Positions 40,142 to 49,490 of a stretch of DNA of 51,056 nucleotides are shown piece by piece. How positions within the stretch are numbered: the first letter of the stretch is position 1; each line of letters begins with the position of its first letter. The position numbers were made by a program, and so were the translations under genes. The notes under the pieces were generated by a model. The model was not told the origin of the DNA. It worked only from the letters and a program-made list of their open reading frames with translations, and did not search any database. The stretch lies in IMG/VR virus record IMGVR_UViG_3300025010_000084, positions 1 through 51,056 of that record. One strand, given 5' to 3'. The stretch is from a virus.

Positions 40142-40570
40142 ATGAGTACAACAAAACAATTTCCGGTTAAACCTTGTAGTGACAATATAATAATAAGAAG
40201 GTTGCTTATCAAGGATGTAAATCAAAAACGTGCAGAGAAAGGCAAGCTTATACTTGCCGATGCTCCGGCTCCTAAGAATGCACTCGAAAGAGAACAAAGA
40301 GAAACAGCAGATGCACTTCGTTATGAGGTGGCAGATATTGAATTTAAGAATAAATGGGATGAGCATCCTAACCAGGGTGTTGTTATGGCTGTGGGCCCGG
40401 GAAGGGATATAGGTGGGGGGACACTCCTTAAACCATCTGTCAAGACAGGGGACCATATTCTATACCGTGGAAAGTCCGGAGAACCTCTTGTTATCTGCAA
40501 AGAGCTCTATTGGGTCATAAAGGATCATGATATATTCTGTACGGTTCCTGCAGCGAATCTCATAAAGTAA
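40142..40570 (+). CDS. GroES-like co-chaperonin (142 aa)
   Basis: The Cpn10 core is recognisable: FPVKPCSDNIIIRRLL at the N-terminus, then QGVVMAVGPGRDIGGGTLL, VKTGDHILYRGKSGEPLVI and ELYWVIKDHDIFCTV, in the order of GroES. Where GroES has its mobile loop (contacting GroEL through an IVL tripeptide) this protein has an expanded, charged insertion (residues about 31-75) with a KLILAD segment that could replace it. Phage co-chaperonins such as T4 gp31 adapt host GroEL to capsid folding, so help with MCP folding is the natural inference. It precedes the head genes. Confidence 0.8.
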   Translation: MSTTKQFPVKPCSDNIIIRRLLIKDVNQKRAEKGKLILADAPAPKNALEREQRETADALRYEVADIEFKNKWDEHPNQGVVMAVGPGRDIGGGTLLKPSVKTGDHILYRGKSGEPLVICKELYWVIKDHDIFCTVPAANLIK

Positions 40571-40610
40571 TTTATAAAACTGAAAAATATAAATTTGGAA
40601 TTTATAAAAA
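40571..40610 (+). promoter_or_regulatory. Doubled TTTATAAAA element after the co-chaperonin gene
   Basis: TTTATAAAA at 40571-40579 and TTTATAAAAA at 40601-40610, with AATATAAATTT between. It lies upstream of a terminator rather than directly before a gene, so its role is less clear than for the other copies. Confidence 0.35.
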
Positions 40611-40681
40611 TCAAGTTTACCTTTGACGAAGTAACTTGATTGCAGTATGGAGAATTATTAAATCATCGTCTTAAAAAACTT

Positions 40682-40713
40682 AAGCCAGGGGGGATGTTCC
40701 TCACCTGGCTTTT
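40682..40713 (+). terminator. Rho-independent terminator
   Basis: An 8-bp stem (AAGCCAGG at 40682-40689 with CCTGGCTT at 40704-40711), 14-nt loop, and a short T-run. It separates the SSB/co-chaperonin unit from the packaging genes, which start with a new TTTATAAA element. Confidence 0.8.
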
Positions 40714-40729
40714 GTGTATTAAATTGAAA

Positions 40730-40754
40730 TTTATAAATTTTGATTTTATAAAAT
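40730..40754 (+). promoter_or_regulatory. Doubled TTTATAAA element before the packaging operon
   Basis: TTTATAAATTT (40730-40740) and TTTTATAAAATTT (40744-40756) lie between the terminator at 40682 and the ATG at 40761. The position makes it the best candidate for a late promoter in the window. Confidence 0.5.
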
Positions 40755-40760
40755 TTAATC

Positions 40761-41174
40761 ATGCTCGCAGAAAATATCAATATCACAACAACCAGGGAAA
40801 AATTCTTTCTCGAGTATCTGATCCTCAAGAAGCCGGCTATAGATTCCATGCTCAAGCATATTACCGGTAATCGTAAGGCTACTCTTAGCGATAAACCTAT
40901 GAGAGTCCTTGCACAACTACTTTACTTTAATGATGAGTATAAGAATATACCTGAAAAGGATAGATCTGCTCAGCTTTTTTCAAGAGAAGTAAAGGAGATG
41001 ATCTGTGATAATCTTAAAATGAAGGAGCATCATCTTAATATATATATTTCTCAATTAAGAAATCTTGGCATTTTGGAAGGAAAGAATATTAAGCCGATAT
41101 TTGTAATATTAGCTGATGATCGTAGTTTAACTTTTACATTCAGGTTAAATGGACATCCACTCAAAACGAATTGA
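40761..41174 (+). CDS. Putative winged-helix protein (137 aa)
   Basis: The central SREVKEMICDNLKMKEHHLNIYISQLRNLGIL segment reads as a winged-helix unit (helix, helix, wing). Such a small gene commonly stands before the IHF-like gene in crAss-like phages, which is family knowledge, not proof. It overlaps the next gene by 26 bp. Confidence 0.55.
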   Translation: MLAENINITTTREKFFLEYLILKKPAIDSMLKHITGNRKATLSDKPMRVLAQLLYFNDEYKNIPEKDRSAQLFSREVKEMICDNLKMKEHHLNIYISQLRNLGILEGKNIKPIFVILADDRSLTFTFRLNGHPLKTN

Positions 41175-41472
41175 TCGCATATGCGAAGAAATAGCTAAGA
41201 AACACGGAATACATAAAAATACCGTTAAGATGATTGTCTCTGTTGAATTTGAGATGGTCAAGGAAACGATGAAGAAAGTTGATTCTTATAATAATTATTT
41301 CCCTTATGTGCGATTAGAATATTTTGGATGTTTCAAAGTGAAAAAAGGTAAGCGTAATTTCTTTGTAAACAAAAGTAAAAAAACAATAGAAGATGTTTAT
41401 TCTCAATCAGAACAAGGTAACGATAGAACCCAGGATGCTGTTGATCCCGGAGTTCAGGAAGATATGGGATAG
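41149..41472 (+). CDS. IHF/HU-family DNA-bending protein (107 aa)
   Basis: The first 80 residues have the HU/IHF pattern: DRICEEIAKKHGIHKNTVKMIVSVEFEMVKETM, then a beta arm around YVRLEYFGCFKVKKGKRNFF (the F-G-x-F core is well kept). The Pro-tipped arm is shorter than in HU. The tail after residue 85 is acidic. Such proteins fold DNA for packaging or recombination and are typical before terL in crAss-like phages. It ends in TAG. Confidence 0.75.
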   Translation: MDIHSKRIDRICEEIAKKHGIHKNTVKMIVSVEFEMVKETMKKVDSYNNYFPYVRLEYFGCFKVKKGKRNFFVNKSKKTIEDVYSQSEQGNDRTQDAVDPGVQEDMG

Positions 41473-41950
41473 AGATATTTCAAAGAATAAAGAAAAAGCG
41501 ACCAAACAACTCGCCTATGTTTATTTTGTGGCAGACTATAAAAGTGAGTATAATATTTATGGTATTGAAAAACGTTCCATGATATCCCGGGAAGTAATGG
41601 AAGATCCGGAATATGTAACTGATGATATTATTGAAGAAGCAATAAAGAAATATATTAAACTGCAGGAGACATCATCAATGAGATATCTTCGCAGTATACG
41701 TGACACTGTTGATTCAATAATCAAGTTCAATGAAGCTTTAAAGTTTAATAGTGACAATGATACCAAATCATATAACCCGGCCCTGGCCACTAAAGCATTG
41801 AAAGATGTAGGATCTATTGTTGAGGATCTTGAGAAATGGGAAAAAAAGATTTATGGTGAAGAGGATCAGATGTCAATACGCGGTGGTGGTAAAGTTGGTA
41901 TTTTCGAAGATACTGAGAAAGCAACATGGATGACAACAAGGCAATTATAG
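41393..41950 (+). CDS. Conserved protein upstream of TerL, possible terminase small subunit (185 aa)
   Basis: It starts 80 bp inside the IHF-like gene (MFILNQNKVTIEPRMLLIPEFRKIWDRD). A later start at 41435 is possible. The protein is helical with a KLQETSSMRYLRSIRDTVDSI segment. Position directly before TerL, overlapping it by 25 bp, is where a small terminase subunit would be expected, but no DNA-binding motif proves it. It ends in TAG. Confidence 0.55.
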   Translation: MFILNQNKVTIEPRMLLIPEFRKIWDRDISKNKEKATKQLAYVYFVADYKSEYNIYGIEKRSMISREVMEDPEYVTDDIIEEAIKKYIKLQETSSMRYLRSIRDTVDSIIKFNEALKFNSDNDTKSYNPALATKALKDVGSIVEDLEKWEKKIYGEEDQMSIRGGGKVGIFEDTEKATWMTTRQL

Positions 41951-44052
41951 AAACAGGTTATTTTAAGAATACATTACACTATAATACTGAGGTATGGCGC
42001 GAGAGCGCTTTACATTTTAACGAGTTTGAAAGATATACTAACTATCCTGTAAATGATCATCCGTCATCCAGGTATTATAAATTCTGGGAAGAAGAAGCAA
42101 GACGATCAGTATATGGATATGATATAGGCCGGGATAAGATCCCCGGCTATTTTTATTTCTACCTTAATTACAGTCCTATTTATAAAGCTATAGAAATTGA
42201 TATTCCTGATGATGAAACGGATCAGGATGCAGTCGCTAAACTTTACCAACAGGCAAAAGCAGATCGTGTTTTTACTCTTCCTGATTTCTGGGATGGTGAT
42301 TATCAGTATTTCTGGTATCTTGATGATGCAGAAGCAAATGGTGAACATGGCGTTGTAATTAAATCAAGACGTAGAGGATATAGTTACAAGGCTGGTTCAA
42401 TGTGCGATAGGAACTATTATCTTATTCCAGGATCCAAGAGTTTTGTATTTGCAGATGATAAAGCATTCCTTATTGAAGATGGTCTTCTCTCAAAAGCATG
42501 GGAGATGATGGATCATATCGAACAACATACACCCTGGGGAAAAAGAAGACAGAAGCATGATACTACAATGTATAAGAGATCATCTTATATAGTAGATCAG
42601 AAAGGTCTTAAGATTGAGAAAGGATTCAAGAGTGAAATAATGGGTATCTCAATGAAGAATGATTATCAAAAAGTAAGGGGGAAGGGTGGTAAACTTTTGA
42701 TCTATGAGGAATCGGGTAAGAATCCTAATCTTCTTCAGGCATGGAACATCTCGTTAAAAAGCATGCAACAGGGTCGTCTTACTCATGGTTTAGCCGTAAG
42801 TTTTGGGACCGGGGGTACGGAAGACTCTGATTTTATGGGACTTGAACAGTTATTCTACCAGGGTGATGCATATAATATTCATCAGGTTCCTAATATATGG
42901 GATGAAGGATCTTTGAATAGTAAGTGTGGTCATTTTGTTTCTATTGAACAGAATCTTGAAGGAGCAATGGATAAGGATGGAAATTCATTAAAAGATATTG
43001 CCAGGGAGATGGTTGATCATTCAAGGAATAAGATTATTAAAGCAACAAAGAACCCTGAAACCATTATAAGATTCATTGCAGAAGAACCACGTACACCCCA
43101 GGAAGCTGTTATGCGTATTGGTGGGACTATCTTTCCTATCAATGATCTTAAACATCATCTTAATCATCTTACTTCTAATCCTGAAAAATATGAAGAACAG
43201 GAATATGTTGGTTTTCTTGAGATAAATGAAGAGACACAAAAGATAGAATGGAAACCAAGTGCCGATCTTCATCCTATAAGAAGGTTCCCGGAACTTGATA
43301 AACGCAATCTGCAGGGTGCAATAATAATATACGAACAACCGGTTATTATAGATGGTGTTATTCCATGGGGTATATATATTGCCGGTAATGATACTTATGA
43401 TCATGATAAGAGTACTACTGATTCTCTTGGTAGTACATTCATAATGAACCGGATTACGGAGAGGATAGTTGCAGAATATACCGGTCGTCCCTCCACTGCA
43501 AATGAATATTATGAAGGAGTAAGAAGGTTACTAATCTATTACAGAGCTATTTGTAACTATGAAAATAACTGGAAAGGTTTATTTACATATTTAAATAACA
43601 GACACTCAGCACATTTACTATGTGATACTCCCAAGATAATCGTTGATAAGATATTCGATAAGTCTCTGTTAAACAGAGGTAAAGGAACGCCAGGAACGGC
43701 TCCTATACAGAAATGGGGAAGAGAACAAATACTTATCTGGCTGACAACATCTATAGAACCTGGTAGTGAAATATTAAATCTCCATAGAATCCGTTCAATT
43801 CCTTTATTACAGGAGTTAATATATTGGAATCCAAAGGGTAACTTTGATAGGGTTGATGCTTTACAGATGCTTATGATACTTAAAGAGGACATGCAGCATA
43901 TTCACCCTGATGACATGGATAAGAAACCACAAGATGCTTTAAGCCCTTTCTTTAAAAGGATGGAGATGTTCCAGGAAAAACTGAAACAGGAATCGAATCC
44001 ATTCTCAACAATCAATAAAAGACTTCAGTTAGAAAATCGTAATAAAAATTAA
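41926..44052 (+). CDS. terL: Large terminase subunit, ATPase-nuclease (708 aa)
   Basis: TerL powers DNA into the prohead and cuts the concatemer. Walker A-like KSRRRGYSYKAGS is at residues 146-158. Walker B with catalytic acids LLIYEES is at 257-263. The C-terminal RNase H-like nuclease shows GIYIAGNDTYDHDK (residues about 482-495, candidate catalytic D489). The length fits large terminases of crAss-like phages (about 700 aa). It overlaps the upstream gene by 25 bp and is followed 11 bp later by the portal gene. Confidence 0.9.
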   Translation: MDDNKAIIETGYFKNTLHYNTEVWRESALHFNEFERYTNYPVNDHPSSRYYKFWEEEARRSVYGYDIGRDKIPGYFYFYLNYSPIYKAIEIDIPDDETDQDAVAKLYQQAKADRVFTLPDFWDGDYQYFWYLDDAEANGEHGVVIKSRRRGYSYKAGSMCDRNYYLIPGSKSFVFADDKAFLIEDGLLSKAWEMMDHIEQHTPWGKRRQKHDTTMYKRSSYIVDQKGLKIEKGFKSEIMGISMKNDYQKVRGKGGKLLIYEESGKNPNLLQAWNISLKSMQQGRLTHGLAVSFGTGGTEDSDFMGLEQLFYQGDAYNIHQVPNIWDEGSLNSKCGHFVSIEQNLEGAMDKDGNSLKDIAREMVDHSRNKIIKATKNPETIIRFIAEEPRTPQEAVMRIGGTIFPINDLKHHLNHLTSNPEKYEEQEYVGFLEINEETQKIEWKPSADLHPIRRFPELDKRNLQGAIIIYEQPVIIDGVIPWGIYIAGNDTYDHDKSTTDSLGSTFIMNRITERIVAEYTGRPSTANEYYEGVRRLLIYYRAICNYENNWKGLFTYLNNRHSAHLLCDTPKIIVDKIFDKSLLNRGKGTPGTAPIQKWGREQILIWLTTSIEPGSEILNLHRIRSIPLLQELIYWNPKGNFDRVDALQMLMILKEDMQHIHPDDMDKKPQDALSPFFKRMEMFQEKLKQESNPFSTINKRLQLENRNKN

Positions 44053-44063
44053 ACCATACTGCA

Positions 44064-46517
44064 ATGGCAACTACAATGACTATTTACCAATTTCCTTCTC
44101 AGAAAAAACTACTTCGTGAAAAAACAGAAGAATGGGGTAAGGAATGTATTGAGGCTGGCCTGACAATAACCAATGGCGATACAAGTAAGATTCGTAAATC
44201 CCGGGTTGCAAAACAGATCAACTATGATCTTATAAATGGGATCATTGATGAGAGTGACATAGAGAAGGCATTTAATCCTATGGGAATAAAAGGAGTTAAC
44301 TTTCCTGCAAAGATCCAGAACTATCCTATCGAACTGACAAAGTTCAATGTACTAAAAGGAGAAGAGGGGAAGCGCAGGTTTGAATGGCGATTACGAAGTG
44401 TTAACCCGGATGTTGTCAGTGAGAAAGAGTTCATGATGAGGGAACAGGTCTTTGGTCTTATTTCCCAGGAGATAACCAGTGGTGGATATAATGAGGAACA
44501 GGTTGCCCGAAGGTTAAAACAATTACAACATTATCATAATTATGAATACCAGGATTACGGTGAAGTGATGGGCCAACGGATCCTTGATTATTTCTGGTAC
44601 ACTCAAAAGCTTAAGAACATATTCTCAGATGCTTTTTATGATGTTCTTGTTGGTGCCGAGGAAATATATGAGGTGCCAATACTGCATGGAGAACCGGTTG
44701 TCAGTAAACGGAATGTACTTAATATATCAACATTTGGAGGAGGAGATAGTTATAAGATAGAGGATTCAGAGATAATCATTGACAGCGGTTATGTTCCTAT
44801 CGGGAAGGTTATTGATGATTATTGGGATGTCCTTACTTCTGATGAGATTGACACCTTGGAAATAGGAGCCCGGGAAAATAGATTTGCATCAAACATAGTA
44901 TTCAGTGGACCCGTTGACAGAGATGAACCTAATGTTCGTGGTCTTGGTGCCACACAACTTATTACTGTTGATGGTCCTGATGCCCGTAACTTTGGTGGAC
45001 AGTTTGATTCAGAAGGAAATATCTTCGTTGCGAAGATTGTATGGAAGAGCAGACGTAAGATAGGGAGATTGACATATTATGATCCTAAAGGAGATGAACA
45101 GGAGACTATCGTTGATGAGAACTTCCCTATCGATCAGTTTAAGAATCTTGGCTGGAAGATCGATTGGAGATGGATAAATGAATGGTGGCAGGGGCATAAG
45201 ATAGGAGTTGATATGTATAAGCGTATTGAGTCTCTTCCCAGGATAGGAAGTAAGTTTTCCAATCCGTCAATATGTCTTCCGCCATATATAGGAACAATAT
45301 ATTCGATAGGTGGAGGCACAGGTGTATCGCTTATGGACCGTGTTAAACCATATAAATACCTTTATAATGTATACATGCGCAGGACGGAACTTGCATCGGC
45401 ACGTAATAAAGGAGTTATTGCAGAACTGGACCTGGCAGAGATTCCTGATGGATGGGATGAGGAACTTGTAATGATGTATGCAGAGGCCAATGGATACATG
45501 GTCACTGATTCGTTCAAGGAAGGTAAAAAAGGTATTGCCCAGGGTAAATTGTTGTCTACGATAAAACAAAGGAATTCCAATGTTCTTAATCTCAATAGTT
45601 CAGAAGTTATTCTTGCTAATCTTAAACTGGCACAATATGTAAAAAATGAACTTGGTGAAGTAGCCGGTATTACTCCTCAACGCGAAGGACAGATTGATAA
45701 CAGGGAAACATATGGAGGAGTAGAAAGATCCGTTACCCAGAGCTCACATATTACTGAAGAATGGTTTAGGGTACACGATAATACAAAACTTCGTGTACTT
45801 GAATGTCTTCTTGAGACAGCCAAGTATGCATGGAAGAATGCAACAGGAGAGAATATTAAAAAACTTCAGTATGTTGATGATGGTATGATAACACATCTCT
45901 TTGAAGTTGACGGAAGGAAGTTTGCTGAAACGGATTATGGCTATTATATATCCGATGGACAGAATGATGCAGAACTCATAGCAGCGATAAAACAATTATC
46001 TCTTGCAGCTCTTCAGAATGACAAGGCTACATTTAAAGATCTATTTACAATATATCGTGATACAAGTGTCGCTGGTATGATCCGTAAACTTGAAGATAGT
46101 GAAGAACAACGCAATCAAAGAGAAGATGATGTACGTAAAGAACAACTTGAAAGCCAGGAAAGAATTCAACAGGCATTGAATGAACTTGAACTCATGAAAC
46201 TTGAACAGGCAGAAAGAATTGAGAATAACCGGCTTGATGCTGAGATCTACATGAAAGAGATGCAGATAGAAGTTGAATACGCTAAGCTTGGAGAAGATAA
46301 GGATCTCGGTAAGATCACGGATGATGAATCAGAAAAACGCGAGTTTGAACTTGAAAAGCTTCGCCTGCAGCTCGCGCAGCGTAAAGAAGAGATGAAAGAG
46401 AAGATCCGACAGTTCAATGAGAAACTTAAAGAACAAAGAAATATCGTGCGAATGCAGGTTCAGAGTGCTGAGAAAATCGCGAGATCAAGACCAAAACCTG
46501 CAACTATAAAAAAATAA
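44064..46517 (+). CDS. Portal protein (817 aa)
   Basis: Portal proteins form the dodecameric ring through which DNA enters the head. The call rests on position directly after TerL, length (about 800 aa, usual for crAss-like portals), a DVLVGAEEIYEVPILHGEPV core and a VAGITPQREGQIDNRETYGG segment, and a C-terminal coiled coil (residues about 680-810: Glu/Gln/Lys-rich) that fits the barrel or tail helices of a portal. No close homologue comparison was possible. Confidence 0.8.
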   Translation: MATTMTIYQFPSQKKLLREKTEEWGKECIEAGLTITNGDTSKIRKSRVAKQINYDLINGIIDESDIEKAFNPMGIKGVNFPAKIQNYPIELTKFNVLKGEEGKRRFEWRLRSVNPDVVSEKEFMMREQVFGLISQEITSGGYNEEQVARRLKQLQHYHNYEYQDYGEVMGQRILDYFWYTQKLKNIFSDAFYDVLVGAEEIYEVPILHGEPVVSKRNVLNISTFGGGDSYKIEDSEIIIDSGYVPIGKVIDDYWDVLTSDEIDTLEIGARENRFASNIVFSGPVDRDEPNVRGLGATQLITVDGPDARNFGGQFDSEGNIFVAKIVWKSRRKIGRLTYYDPKGDEQETIVDENFPIDQFKNLGWKIDWRWINEWWQGHKIGVDMYKRIESLPRIGSKFSNPSICLPPYIGTIYSIGGGTGVSLMDRVKPYKYLYNVYMRRTELASARNKGVIAELDLAEIPDGWDEELVMMYAEANGYMVTDSFKEGKKGIAQGKLLSTIKQRNSNVLNLNSSEVILANLKLAQYVKNELGEVAGITPQREGQIDNRETYGGVERSVTQSSHITEEWFRVHDNTKLRVLECLLETAKYAWKNATGENIKKLQYVDDGMITHLFEVDGRKFAETDYGYYISDGQNDAELIAAIKQLSLAALQNDKATFKDLFTIYRDTSVAGMIRKLEDSEEQRNQREDDVRKEQLESQERIQQALNELELMKLEQAERIENNRLDAEIYMKEMQIEVEYAKLGEDKDLGKITDDESEKREFELEKLRLQLAQRKEEMKEKIRQFNEKLKEQRNIVRMQVQSAEKIARSRPKPATIKK

Positions 46518-46645
46518 TTTATAAAATTTAATTTTATAGTTTTTATCTATAGAAGTATTTTTTTAAAAAGACTCGTGTATGGTGATACTCTTGTCTGGTA
46601 TTAATCTAATTTCTAAACTTGTATTAATTTAAAGGAGAATTTTAA
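46518..46645 (+). promoter_or_regulatory. Intergenic promoter region before the scaffold-MCP genes
   Basis: Contains a TTTATAAAATTTA element (46518-46530) followed by TTTTATAG, then TTG (46591-46593), 20-nt spacer and TAAACTTG (46614-46621), a near match to the TTG/TAnnTTTG promoter. A strong ribosome-binding sequence AAAGGAG (46632-46638) precedes the ATG at 46646. This is the only sizeable gap among the head genes, so transcription of the capsid genes is probably boosted here. Confidence 0.5.
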
Positions 46646-47947
46646 ATGGGAAAGCAGCAAAATGACAATGACGATCTCTTTCAGAACATGGATATATCCG
46701 GTTTTGAGAGTGCTCTTCTTGATGTCGATCAACCTGTAACAGATGAACTTGACGATGAATTAAGTGTCGGGGATGAACCAGGTGACGATGAAAAGATAAA
46801 AGGGCAACCAGGTGGTGGAGCACCAGGTAAAGGTCAAAAACCCGTGAAGGATAAATCCGAACCCGGGAAGAAAGCTAAAGACGATACATTAATCGTAGAC
46901 GTACAGGATAATGAAAATCCTGATGATGATGACAATAAGAAGGACACAGTTAAACCAGGGAAAGACAAAAAGGGCGGGGGTGCGCCAGATGAAGGGAACG
47001 AATCTCCTGTCTATCTCCATGCTGCGGCTCTTCTGGAACACGGCGTACTCCCAAACTTTGATTTAAAAAGCCTTGATGGTCTGGAACCTGTAGCGGCAAT
47101 CATAAAACTTAATGAGCACATACAGACACAAATCGATGAGTCTATTCAGGAAGGTGTAGAAGAATACAAATCTACAATAGGTGATAAAGCTGTTAAGTTT
47201 ATTGCCGATCTTGAAAAGGGAATTCCATTTGAATCACTGGCTGATAATTATAGCCTTGAAGAAAGATACGGATCCATTACAAAGAAATCCCTTGCAGAAG
47301 ATGAGAAACTTCAGGAACAGGTCTACAAGGACCTTTTGACATTAAAGGGATTCTCTGAAGCAAAAATCAACAAGATGGTAGCTATAGCTAAAGAAAAGGA
47401 AGATCTTCTCGAGGAAGCTACAGAAGGACTTGGAGAGATCCAGAGTACCATCGAAGAAGAGAGAAAAGAGATGAGGATTCAGGCAGAAAGACAAAAGACT
47501 GCAAAAGATGAATCCATCAGAAAGACAAAAGAGTCTGTTCAGTCTGCAGTAAAAGCAACCAAAGAGATCATCCCTGGAATTGAAGTAACAGAAGAAGAAA
47601 AGAAAGAACTCATCAAGTCACTTACTGTTCCTGTTTATTTTACTAATAAACAAGGAGAGAAGATCCCCATGAGTGCTGCAATGGCCCAAAGAGCAAAGAA
47701 CCCTCTTGCTTTTGAACTGCGCCTGGCTTACTTTATCAAAAATGGATTCTTTGATGACAAGATTAAAGACGGGGCATTCGATGTCTTTACTAAAAAAGTT
47801 GAGACTTCAGCTACAAAACGTCTTGGAAGTATCCTCAATGGAGAGAGAAGAACTGTAGGGAAGCCAGGCTCTGAAGTAAATAAGGGTAAAGGAGAAAAAG
47901 AGGAAAAGGATGACTTTCAATTTCCACAACAGTTTATTAACATGTAA
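46646..47947 (+). CDS. Putative capsid scaffold/assembly protein (433 aa)
   Basis: Acidic N-terminal third with Asp/Gly/Lys/Pro-rich low-complexity sequence (residues about 25-115), then a helical Glu/Lys-rich body with coiled-coil character (residues about 190-310) and a compact C-terminus. This and its place between portal and MCP match a scaffolding protein. A strong AAAGGAG ribosome-binding site precedes it, in contrast to most genes here, suggesting high expression. Confidence 0.65.
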   Translation: MGKQQNDNDDLFQNMDISGFESALLDVDQPVTDELDDELSVGDEPGDDEKIKGQPGGGAPGKGQKPVKDKSEPGKKAKDDTLIVDVQDNENPDDDDNKKDTVKPGKDKKGGGAPDEGNESPVYLHAAALLEHGVLPNFDLKSLDGLEPVAAIIKLNEHIQTQIDESIQEGVEEYKSTIGDKAVKFIADLEKGIPFESLADNYSLEERYGSITKKSLAEDEKLQEQVYKDLLTLKGFSEAKINKMVAIAKEKEDLLEEATEGLGEIQSTIEEERKEMRIQAERQKTAKDESIRKTKESVQSAVKATKEIIPGIEVTEEEKKELIKSLTVPVYFTNKQGEKIPMSAAMAQRAKNPLAFELRLAYFIKNGFFDDKIKDGAFDVFTKKVETSATKRLGSILNGERRTVGKPGSEVNKGKGEKEEKDDFQFPQQFINM

Positions 47948-47972
47948 CTTAATCGTTCTAAATTAAATAAAA

Positions 47973-49457
47973 ATGCAACGAGTATCACCACTTCAGGAGT
48001 ATGAACCCAAAGACTGGTCTGGTTTAACAACCAAAAACCACTTGGGTGCGATCTATCAAAACAAACCACAGGACACGAGCCAGATGATCAACATGCTGTA
48101 TCGCGCCAACAGGGGAACAAACTTCGGTCTTGTTCTTCAGAAATTCAGTCCTCTGACCTTAAAGACAGATGACGATTTTCGTTGGAGGCTACAGGGTTCT
48201 TCAAAAAAGAACGTGCCTTTGATTGCTTGTACAGTAAATGGCAGTGCTATTTCTGCAACCTCACAGGTTGGCCGTAGCAGTGCAAGGTTTACTCTTACAT
48301 TCCCGGAACAGTATTTCTCAGACACTAACCTGATAGTTGGTGAAAAGAATTCTGTATACCCGATCAGGATTGTAGCTATACCGGTTCCAAACGGGACCAT
48401 GTGGGATTATGAATGCGAACTTTTCACAGGAGACACTGATCTCTATATTCCTTACGATGAACTCGTAGCCGGAAAAAGGTTTTCAAAAGAATGGTCCATT
48501 GTTGAAAAGACACTATCAATAAAAGGTGGAACCCCGAACTATACCAGTCCTTTCTCGATGAAGAACACCTTCTCGATGATCAGGATGCAGGACACCAGAC
48601 CAGGTAATATGATCTCAAGGCCGGTAGCTTTCTCATGGAAGGCAATGGATTCGAATGGCAAAGAGAAAATCATGACTACATGGACTCAGTATGCAGACTG
48701 GGAATTTGAAACACAGTTCCAGGATATGAAGGATAAGCTGATCAACTTTGCAACTACCAACCGTGCAGACGATGGTACTTTCAAGCAAATTGGTTACAGC
48801 GGGTTCAAGATCGAACAGGGTGCCGGCCTCGAACAGCAGATTGAAGCATCGAATGTTCTTTATTACAATGATTTTGATGTTGATATCGAATGGCTTACCG
48901 AAGCTATCATGGATCTTACCGATGATACTAAAGGTGGTTATGGTCAGACAAGAAAAGTGATCATGCGTACCGGTAAGTGGGGAGCATATAACTTCCATAA
49001 GGCAATCAAGAACTATACTACTCTCTATACACCTTTCTATTCCGGAGATGAGAAATATAAATCCGGTAATGGCTGGGGATATCATGAGAACTATGTAGAA
49101 TACTGGGGTCCTGATGGAACACAACTTGGTGTCATGGTTGATTCAACATTTGATGACAGGGAACGTAATAAGATCATGCATCCATCCGGAAAAGGTGTTG
49201 CACAGAGTTATGTATACCAGATCCTTAATGTTGGACGTACCGGTGGAGAGGATAATATCCGTCCTGTATATAATGAAGGAATGGAAGATTTCATGGGTTA
49301 TCAACCCGGTTTGAGAGATCCGTTCCAGGCACAGGGACCACGGAGATTCATGTCTTCTCCTGAAGATGGCTACACATTCCACCGTGCATTCGTTGGCGGT
49401 TGTCTGGTTAACGATCCTACCAGGTGCGCTACCATTAAACCAAGCGTATTGAATTAA
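47973..49457 (+). CDS. Major capsid protein (494 aa)
   Basis: The order portal-scaffold-MCP, the length (about 490 aa) and the sequence character (MQRVSPLQEYEPKDWSGLTTKNHLGAIY..., Trp/Tyr/Phe-rich, beta-rich body, ERNKIMHPSGKGV near the end) resemble crAss-like HK97-fold capsid proteins. No N-terminal leader or pro-domain is obvious. A co-chaperonin upstream may help it fold. Next come connector-type genes. The HK97 fold is inferred, not shown. Confidence 0.8.
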   Translation: MQRVSPLQEYEPKDWSGLTTKNHLGAIYQNKPQDTSQMINMLYRANRGTNFGLVLQKFSPLTLKTDDDFRWRLQGSSKKNVPLIACTVNGSAISATSQVGRSSARFTLTFPEQYFSDTNLIVGEKNSVYPIRIVAIPVPNGTMWDYECELFTGDTDLYIPYDELVAGKRFSKEWSIVEKTLSIKGGTPNYTSPFSMKNTFSMIRMQDTRPGNMISRPVAFSWKAMDSNGKEKIMTTWTQYADWEFETQFQDMKDKLINFATTNRADDGTFKQIGYSGFKIEQGAGLEQQIEASNVLYYNDFDVDIEWLTEAIMDLTDDTKGGYGQTRKVIMRTGKWGAYNFHKAIKNYTTLYTPFYSGDEKYKSGNGWGYHENYVEYWGPDGTQLGVMVDSTFDDRERNKIMHPSGKGVAQSYVYQILNVGRTGGEDNIRPVYNEGMEDFMGYQPGLRDPFQAQGPRRFMSSPEDGYTFHRAFVGGCLVNDPTRCATIKPSVLN

Positions 49458-49490
49458 CTGAATCTATAAATTAGTTAGGAGACTAAAAGC

